Positions 1 through 9,700 of a DNA stretch of 64,000 bases are shown one piece after another (the stretch's first letter is position 1; every line of letters starts with the position of its first letter). The notes under the pieces were generated by a model that was given only the letters and a program-made list of their open reading frames with translations, made no database searches and was not told the DNA's origin. This DNA is from Henricia sp. BOLD:AAB3569 (lineage: Eukaryota; Echinodermata; Asteroidea; Spinulosida; Echinasteridae). A program made the position numbers and the translations under genes. The stretch is from positions 620,001-684,000 of the forward strand of contig JBBELK010000068.1 of NCBI GenBank assembly GCA_037783545.1. The letters run 5' to 3'.

Positions 1-729
1 TCCACTTTCAGGTTCGTCGTGTTGGTCCCCGTAACTGCCACAACTTCCAGAAGGACGGCAGTCACTTCATCCAATAAACGAATGTTAGGCAAGAGATAGG
101 TCTCCGGTGATTGAAGCTTCAGAGTCAAAGTCACAACCTGCAATGAACAGTTAAAGAAGATTTTTCACATTAGTACACAGCCCGAGAGCAAGTGATGACT
201 AACACACTATTTTCTAAAGGATTTAGATAAATCAGCAGCAAGAACGATGAAGAGTATTCCAAACGTACCGTTTTGCCCGTTTCTTGATCTGGAATTTCAG
301 TGAAGCCGCTGTCTTCCGGGCCCTTGTAAGACACGATAAAGCTGACTACCACTGGCTCAACACCTCGTTCGTCGGCCACGATGGTCAGCCTGATGCCTTT
401 TACAACTGATGGTTTGGACAAGTCAGTGCTAAGCTTTGGTGCTTTCTTTGTGTCATCCGAAATTGGTGCTGGTATCTTCCATGTTTTGGTTTTTGGGTCG
501 ATACTTGACTTGCCAGCTGCGACTTGAGTTATGTCAATTCCTAGTTGTTGATCCATTGGCTCCAGGCAGTACCCTGGTGTTGTGGTGACCAGCGGAACAG
601 AAGTCGTAACTTCAGTCAGCTCTTCACCGGTAGGTGTTGTCACAGTGGTAGTTTTCACTTCTTCAGTTGTGGTGACTGCACCAGTTGTAGTTTCAGTAAC
701 AGTGGAAACCACGTTTGTTGTTTGAGGTG
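1..729 (-). CDS. Unit 0 (partial): exon A 269-729, partial exon B 1-137
   Basis: The most divergent unit and the most C-terminal one in the window. Exon A is 461 nt because it lacks one E-P-V codon triplet found in the array consensus (G-V-E-P-V-V-V-S-F). It also has D-Q-Q-L-G-I-D-I, S-D-D-T-K-K and T-P-T-G. Exon B has L-K-L-Q-S-P, N-I-R-L-L-D-E-V-T-A and N-L-K-V-E; its last 20 nt lie beyond the window. The A-B intron (138-268) is 131 bp. Loop residue R. Confidence 0.8.
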
Positions 730-3700
730 CTGAAAGTAGAGAAAGACAATTTCATTTTAATACTGGTGAAGTCGATGGTACTTAAGAGCCAAAAAGAATA
801 TATCAATGGTAAAGGGGGAAGTTCATAGTAGCACATGAGCATGACTCACCTGGACTAGTGGCCTTTGCTGGCAATGTTGCTTTAACCGTTGTTGTCTCTT
901 CTGTTGTCGTACCAGATGGTGAAGTGACAACATTTATTGTGGTCACCTTCACTTTAGTGGGAGTGGTTCCAGGCTGGTCTGTTACGGGTACTCCCGTGGA
1001 AAGCTCTATAGCACAAAGAAAATTGATCACATTCAGTGAAATCACTACAAAACATTTTAAAAAGTGATTTACTCATATGCAACTGTGGCTCACTTCTCTC
1101 TTGTACCAAAAAAGACATGTAAATCGACTGACCTTTGATACAGCCCAAAATTTCCACTCTCAGGTTCGTCGTGTTGGTCCCCGTAATTGCCACAACTTCC
1201 AGAAGGACGCCAGTCACATCATCCAATAAAGGAATGTTAGGCAAGAGATAGGTCTCCGGTGATTGAGGCTTCAGAGTCAAAGTCACAACCTGCAATGAAC
1301 ATAGAAGCTTTTTCACATTAGTACACAGCCCGACAGCAAGTGATGACTATATTTTCTAAAGGATTTAGATAAATGAGCAGCAAGAATGATGAAAAGTATT
1401 CCAAACGTACCGTTTTGCCTGTTTCTTGATCTGGAATTTCAGTGAAGCCGCTGTCTTCCGGGCCCTTGTAAGACACGATCAAGCTGACTACCACTGGCTC
1501 AACTGGCTCGACACCCCATTCGTCGGCCACGATGGTCAGCCTTATGCCTTTTACAACGGATGGTTTGGACAAGTCAGTGCTAAGCTTTGGTGCTTTCTTT
1601 CTGTCCTCCGAAATTGGTGCTGGTATCTTCCATGTTTTGGTTTTTGGGTCGATACTTGACTTGCCAGCAGCGACTTGAGTTACGTCAATTCCTGGTTCTT
1701 TATCCATTGGCTCCAGGCAGTATCCTGGTGTTGTGGTGACGAGCGGAACAGAAGTCGTAACTTCAGTCAGCTCTTCACCGGCAGGTGTTGTCACAGTGGT
1801 AGTTTTCACTTCCTCAGTTGTGGTGACCGCACCAGTTGTAGTTTCAGTAACAGTGGAAACCACATTTGTTGTTTGAGTTGCTGCAAGCAGAGAAAGAGAA
1901 TTTCATTTTAATACTGGTGAAGTCGATGGCACTTGAGAACCAAACAAGTATTAACATTAATGGTAAGGGGTGAAGTTCTTAGTACTTGGCACACGAGCAT
2001 GACTTACCTGGACTTGTGGCCTTTGCTGGCAATGTTGCTTTGACCGTTGTTGTCTCTTCAGTTGTCGTACCAGATGGTGAAGTGACAACATTTATTGTGG
2101 TAACCTTCACTTTAGTGGGAGTGGTTCCAGGCTGGTCTCTTATGGGTACTCCCGTGGAAAGCACTATAGCACAAACAAAATTGATCACATTCAGTGAAAT
2201 CACTACAAAACATTTAAAAAATGATTTACTCATATGCAACTGTGGCTCGCTTCTCTCTTGTACCAAAAAAAGCATTAAAATCGACTGACCTTTGATACAG
2301 CCCAAAATTTCCACTCTCAGGTTCGTCGTGTTGGTCCCCGTAACTGCCACAACTTCCAGAAGGACGCCAGTCACATCATCCAATAAAGGAATGTTAGGCA
2401 AGAGATAGGTCTCCGGTGATTGAGGCTTCAGAGTCAAAGTCACAACCTGCAATGAACATAGAAGCTTTTTCACATTAGTACACAGCCCGACAGCAAGTGA
2501 TGAATATATTTTCTAAAGGATTTAGATAAATGAGCAGCAAGAATGATGAAAAGTATTCCAAACGTACCGTTTTGCCTGTTTCTTGATCTGGAATTTCAGT
2601 GAAGCCGCTGTCTTCCGGGCCCTTGTAAGACACGATCAAGCTGACTACCACTGGCTCAACTGGCTCGACACCCCATTCGTCGGCCACGATGGTCAGCCTT
2701 ATGCCTTTTACAACGGATGGTTTGGACAAGTCAGTGCTAAGCTTTGGTGCTTTCTTTCTGTCCTCCGAAATTGGTGCTGGTATCTTCCATGTTTTGGTTT
2801 TTGGGTCGATACTTGACTTGCCAGCAGCGACTTGAGTTACGTCAATTCCTGGTTCTTTATCCATTGGCTCCAGGCAGTATCCTGGTGTTGTGGTGACGAG
2901 CGGAACAGAAGTCGTAACTTCAGTCAGCTCTTCACCGGCAGGTGTTGTCACAGTGGTAGTTTTCACTTCCTCAGTTGTGGTGACCGCACCAGTTGTAGTT
3001 TCAGTAACAGTGGAAACCACGTTTGTTGTTTGAGTTGCTGCAAGCAGAGAAAGAGAATTTCATTTTAATACTGGTGAAGTCGATGGCACTTGAGAACCAA
3101 ACAAGTATTAACATCAATGGTAAGGGGTGAAGTTCTTAGTACTTGGCACACGAGCATGACTTACCTGGACTTGTGGCCTTTGCTGGCAATGTTGCTTTGA
3201 CCGTTGTTGTCTCTTCAGTTGTCGTACCAAAGGGTGAAGTGACAACATTTATTGTGGTAACCTTCACTTTAGTGGGAGTGGTTCCAGGCTGGTCTCTTAC
3301 GGGTACTCCCGTGGAAAGCACTATAGCACAAACAAAATTGATCACATTCAGTGAAATCACTACAAAACATTTTAAAAATGATTTACTCATATGCAACTGT
3401 GGCTCGCTTCTCTCTTGTACCAAAAAAAGCATTAAAATCGACTGACCTTTGATACAGCCCAAAATTTCCACTCTCAGGTTCGTCGTGTTGGTCCCCGTAA
3501 CTGCCACAACTTCCAGAAGGACGCCAGTCACATCATCCAATAAAGGAATGTTAGGCAAGAGATAGGTCTCCGGTGATTGAGGCTTCAGAGTCAAAGTCAC
3601 AACCTGCAATGAACATAGAAGCTTTTTCACATTAGTACACAGCCCGACAGCAAGTGATGACTATATTTTCTAAAGGATTTAGATAAATGAGCAGCAAGAA

Positions 3701-6700
3701 TGATGAAAAGTATTCCAAACGTACCGTTTTGCCTGTTTCTTGATCTGGAATTTTAGTGAAGCCGCTGTCTTCCGGGCCCTTGTAAGACACGATCAAGCTG
3801 ACTACCACTGGCTCAACTGGCTCGACACCCCGTTCGTCGGCCACGATGGTCAGCCTTATGCCTTTTACAACGGATGGTTTGGACAAATCAGTGCTAAGCT
3901 TTGGTGCTTTCTTTCTGTCCTCCGAAATTGGTGCTGGTATCTTCCATGTTTTGGTTTTTGGGTCGATACTTGACTTGCCAGCAGCGACTTGAGTTACGTC
4001 AATTCCTGGTTCTTTATCCATTGGCTCCAGGCAGTATCCTGGTGTTGTGGTGACGAGCGGAACAGAAGTCGTAACTTCAGTCAGCTCTTCACCGGCAGGT
4101 GTTGTCACAGTGGTAGTTTTCACTTCCTCAGTTGTGGTGACCGCACCAGTTGTAGTTTCAGTAACAGTGGAAACCACGTTTGTTGTTTGAGTTGCTGCAA
4201 GCAGAGAAAGAGAATTTCATTTTTAATACTGGTGAAGTCGATGGCACTTGAGAACCAAACAAGTATTAACATCAATGGTAAGGGGTGAAGTTCTTAGTAC
4301 TTGACACACGAGCATGACTTACCTGGACTTGTGGCCTTTGCTGGCAATGTTGCTTTGACCGTTGTTGTCTCTTCAGTTGTCGTACCAGATGGTGAAGTGA
4401 CAACATTTATTGTGGTAACCTTCACTTTAGTGGGAGTGGTTCCAGGCTGGTCTCTTACGGGTACTCCCGTGGAAAGCACTATAGCACAAACAAAATTGAT
4501 CACATTCAGTGAAATCACTACAAAACATTTAAAAAATGATTTACTCATATGCAACTGTGGCTCGCTTCTCTCTTGTACCAAAAAAAGCATTAAAATCGAC
4601 TGACCTTTGATACAGCCCAAAATTTCCACTCTCAGGTTCGTCGTGTTGGTCCCCGTAATTGCCACAACTTCCAGAAGGACGCCAGTCACATCATCCAATA
4701 AAGGAATGTTAGGCAAGAGATAGGTCTCCGGTGATTGAGGCTTCAGAGTCAAAGTCACAACCTGCAATGAACATAGAAGCTTTTTCACATTAGTACACAG
4801 CCCGACAGCAAGTGATGACTATATTTTCTAAAGGATTTAGATAAATGAGCAGCAAGAATGATGAAAAGTATTCCAAACGTACCGTTTTGCCTGTTTCTTG
4901 ATCTGGAATTTCAGTGAAGCCGCTGTCTTCCGGGCCCTTGTAAGACACGATCAAGCTGACTACCACTGGCTCAACTGGCTCGACACCCCATTCGTCGGCC
5001 ACGATGGTCAGCCTTATGCCTTTTACAACGGATGGTTTGGACAAGTCAGTGCTAAGCTTTGGTGCTTTCTTTCTGTCCTCCGAAATTGGTGCTGGTATCT
5101 TCCATGTTTTGGTTTTTGGGTCGATACTTGACTTGCCAGCAGCGACTTGAGTTACGTCAATTCCTGGTTCTTTATCCATTGGCTCCAGGCAGTATCCTGG
5201 TGTTGTGGTGACGAGCGGAACAGAAGTCGTAACTTCAGTCAGCTCTTCACCGGCAGGTGTTGTCACAGTGGTAGTTTTCACTTCCTCAGTTGTGGTGACC
5301 GCACCAGTTGTAGTTTCAGTAACAGTGGAAACCACATTTGTTGTTTGAGTTGCTGCAAGCAGAGAAAGAGAATTTCATTTTAATACTGGTGAAGTCGATG
5401 GCACTTGAGAACCAAACAAGTATTAACATCAATGGTAAGGGGTGAAGTTCTTAGTACTTGGCACACGAGCATGACTTACCTGGACTTGTAGCCTTTGCTG
5501 GCAATGTTGCTTTGACCGTTGTTGTCTCTTCAGTTGTCGTACCAGATGGTGAAGTGACAACATTTATTGTGGTAACCTTCACTTTAGTGGGAGTGGTTCC
5601 AGGCTGGTCTCTTATGGGTACTCCCGTGGAAAGCACTATAGCACAAACAAAATTGATCACATTCAGTGAAATCACTACAAAACATTTAAAAAATGATTTA
5701 CTCATATGCAACTGTGGCTCGCTTCTCTCTTGTACCAAAAAAAGCATTAAAATCGACTGACCTTTGATACAGCCCAAAATTTCCACTCTCAGGTTCGTCG
5801 TGTTGGTCCCCGTAACTGCCACAACTTCCAGAAGGACGCCAGTCACATCATCCAATAAAGGAATGTTAGGCAAGAGATAGGTCTCCGGTGATTGAGGCTT
5901 CAGAGTCAAAGTCACAACCTGCAATGAACATAGAAGCTTTTTCACATTAGTACACAGCCCGACAGCAAGTGATGAATATATTTTCTAAAGGATTTAGATA
6001 AATGAGCAGCAAGAATGATGAAAAGTATTCCAAACGTACCGTTTTGCCTGTTTCTTGATCTGGAATTTCAGTGAAGCCGCTGTCTTCCGGGCCCTTGTAA
6101 GACACGATCAAGCTGACTACCACTGGCTCAACTGGCTCGACACCCCATTCGTCGGCCACGATGGTCAGCCTTATGCCTTTTACAACGGATGGTTTGGACA
6201 AGTCAGTGCTAAGCTTTGGTGCTTTCTTTCTGTCCTCCGAAATTGGTGCTGGTATCTTCCATGTTTTGGTTTTTGGGTCGATACTTGACTTGCCAGCAGC
6301 GACTTGAGTTACGTCAATTCCTGGTTCTTTATCCATTGGCTCCAGGCAGTATCCTGGTGTTGTGGTGACGAGCGGAACAGAAGTCGTAACTTCAGTCAGC
6401 TCTTCACCGGCAGGTGTTGTCACAGTGGTAGTTTTCACTTCCTCAGTTGTGGTGACCGCACCAGTTGTAGTTTCAGTAACAGTGGAAACCACGTTTGTTG
6501 TTTGAGTTGCTGCAAGCAGAGAAAGAGAATTTCATTTTTAATACTGGTGAAGTCGATGGCACTTGAGAACCAAACAAGTATTAACATCAATGGTAAGGGG
6601 TGAAGTTCTTAGTACTTGGCACACGAGCATGACTTACCTGGACTTGTGGCCTTTGCTGGCAATGTTGCTTTGACCGTTGTTGTCTCTTCAGTTGTCGTAC

Positions 6701-9700
6701 CAGATGGTGAAGTGACAACATTTATTGTGGTAACCTTCACTTTAGTGGGAGTGGTTCCAGGCTGGTCTCTTACGGGTACTCCCGTGGAAAGCACTATAGC
6801 ACAAACAAAATTGATCACATTCAGTGAAATCACTACAAAACATTTAAAAAATGATTTACTCATATGCAACTGTGGCTCGCTTCTCTCTTGTACCAAAAAA
6901 AGCATTAAAATCGACTGACCTTTGATACAGCCCAAAATTTCCACTCTCAGGTTCGTCGTGTTGGTCCCCGTAATTGCCACAACTTCCAGAAGGACGCCAG
7001 TCACATCATCCAATAAAGGAATGTTAGGCAAGAGATAGGTCTCCGGTGATTGAGGCTTCAGAGTCAAAGTCACAACCTGCAATGAACATAGAAGCTTTTT
7101 CACAATAGTACACAGCCCGACAGCAAGTGATGACTATATTTTCTAAAGGATTTAGATAAATGAGCAGCAAGAATGATGAAAAGTATTCCAAACGTACCGT
7201 TTTGCCTGTTTCTTGATCTGGAATTTCAGTGAAGCCGCTGTCTTCCGGGCCCTTGTAAGACACGATCAAGCTGACTACCACTGGCTCAACTGGCTCGACA
7301 CCCCATTCGTCGGCCACGATGGTCAGCCTTATGCCTTTTACAACGGATGGTTTGGACAAGTCAGTGCTAAGCTTTGGTGCTTTCTTTCTGTCCTCCGAAA
7401 TTGGTGCTGGTATCTTCCATGTTTTGGTTTTTGGGTCGATACTTGACTTGCCAGCAGCGACTTGAGTTACGTCAATTCCTGGTTCTTTATCCATTGGCTC
7501 CAGGCAGTATCCTGGTGTTGTGGTGACGAGCGGAACAGAAGTCGTAACTTCAGTCAGCTCTTCACCGGCAGGTGTTGTCACAGTGGTAGTTTTCACTTCC
7601 TCAGTTGTGGTGACCGCACCAGTTGTAGTTTCAGTAACAGTGGAAACCACATTTGTTGTTTGAGTTGCTGCAAGCAGAGAAAGAGAATTTCATTTTAATA
7701 CTGGTGAAGTCGATGGCACTTGAGAACCAAACAAGTATTAACATCAATGGTAAGGGGTGAAGTTCTTAGTACTTGGCACACGAGCATGACTTACCTGGAC
7801 TTGTGGCCTTTGCTGGCAATGTTGCTTTGACCGTTGTTGTCTCTTCAGTTGTCGTACCAGATGGTGAAGTGACAACATTTATTGTGGTAACCTTCACTTT
7901 AGTGGGAGTGGTTCCAGGCTGGTCTCTTATGGGTACTCCCGTGGAAAGCACTATAGCACAAACAAAATTGATCACATTCAGTGAAATCACTACAAAACAT
8001 TTTAAAAATGATTTACTCATATGCAACTGTGGCTCGCTTCTCTGTTGTACCAAAAAAAGCATTAAAATCGACTGACCTTTGATACAGCCCAAAATTTCCA
8101 CTCTCAGGTTCGTCGTGTTGGTCCCCGTAACTGCCACAACTTCCAGAAGGACGCCAGTCACATCATCCAATAAAGGAATGTTAGGCAAGAGATAGGTCTC
8201 CGGTGATTGAGGCTTCAGAGTCAAAGTCACAACCTGCAATGAACATAGAAGCTTTTTCACATTAGTACACAGCCCGACAGCAAGTGATGACTATATTTTT
8301 TACATGATTTAGATAAATGAGCAGCAAGAATGATGAAAAGTATTCCAAACGTACCGTTTTGCCTGTTTCTTGATTTGGAATTTCAGTAAAGCCGCTGTCT
8401 TCCGGGCCCTTGTAAGACACGATCAAGCTGACTACCACTGGCTCAACTGGCTCGACACCCCGTTCGTCGGCCACGATGGTCAGCCTTATGCCTTTTACAA
8501 CGGATGGTTTGGACAAGTCAGTGCTAAGCTTTGGTGCTTTCTTTCTGTCCTCCGAAATTGGTGCTGGTATCTTCCATGTTTTGGTTTTTGGGTCGATACT
8601 TGACTTGCCAGCAGCGACTTGAGTTACGTCAATTCCTGGTTCTTTATCCAGTGGCTCCAGGCAGTATCCTGGTGTTGTGGTGACGAGCGGAACAGAAGTC
8701 GTAACTTCAGTCAGCTCTTCACCGGTAGGTGTTGTCACAGTGGTAGTTTTCACTTCCTCAGTTGTGGTGACCGCACCAGTTGTAGTTTCAGTAACAGTGG
8801 AAACCACGTTTGTTGTTTGAGTTGCTGCAAGCAGAGAAAGAGAATTTCATTTTAATAGTGGTGAAGTCGATGGCACTTGAGAACCAAACAAGTATTAACA
8901 TCAATGGTAAGGGGTGAAGTTTTTAGTACTTGGCACACGAGCATGACTTACCTGGACTTGTGGCCTTTGCTGGCAATGTTGCTTTGACCGTTGTTGTCTC
9001 CTCAGTTGTCGTACCAGATGGTGAAGTGACAACATTTATTGTGGTAACCTTCACTTTAGTGGAAACGGTTCCAGGCTGGTCTCTTACGGGTACTCCCGTG
9101 GAAAGCACTATAGCACAAACAAAATTGATCACATTCAGTGAAATCACTACAAAACATTTTTAAAATGATTTACTCATATGCAACTGTGGCTCGCTTCTCT
9201 CTTGTACCAAAAAAAGCATTAAAATCGACTGACCTTTGATACAGCCCAAAATTTCCACTCTCAGGTTCGTCGTGTTGGTCCCCGTAACTGCCACAACTTC
9301 CAGAAGGACGCCAGTCACATCATCCAATAAAGGAATGTTAGGCAAGAGATAGGTCTCCGGTGATTGAGGCTTCAGAGTCAAAGTCACAACCTGCAATGAA
9401 CATAGAAGCTTTTTCACATTAGTACACAGCCCGACAGCAAGTGATGACTATATTTTCTAAAGGATTTAGATAAATGAGCAGCAAGAATGATGAAAAGTAT
9501 TCCAAACGTACCGTTTTGCCTGTTTCTTGATCTGGAATTTCAGTGAAGCCGCTGTCTTCCGGGCCCTTGTAAGACACGATCAAGCTGACTACCACTGGCT
9601 CAACTGGCTCGACACCCCATTCGTCGGCCACGATGGTCAGCCTTATGCCTTTTACAACGGATGGTTTGGACAAGTCAGTGCTAAGCTTTGGTGCTTTCTT

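Noticed and set aside
1003-1007. Alternative acceptor two bases further in at type E exon C (TATAGAG)
   Set aside because: Using the second AG would shift the frame; the first AG gives Glu and keeps the phase shared by all units.
1318-1410. Hydrophobic tail (S-S-F-L-L-L-I-Y-L) after exon A, resembling a membrane anchor
   Set aside because: It begins right after a good GTACGT donor and is intron translation. The domain continues correctly in exon B.
1986-2288. Plus-strand open frames of 77-100 codons repeated in every unit
   Set aside because: They are exact antisense shadows of the Thr-rich exons and B-C intron. They have no independent splice or start context and end wherever the minus-strand intron changes.
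2164-2289. Exons B and C as one long exon with a hydrophobic segment in between
   Set aside because: Good donor and acceptor sites, TAA in twelve units and a length change in unit 1 show it is an intron, though retention remains possible.
2447-2473. Apparent start M-K-K-L-L-C-S-L-Q followed by exon B, resembling a signal peptide start
   Set aside because: The codons lie in the A-B intron just before the AG acceptor; the 'M' is a GTG. It is the translated 3' end of the intron.
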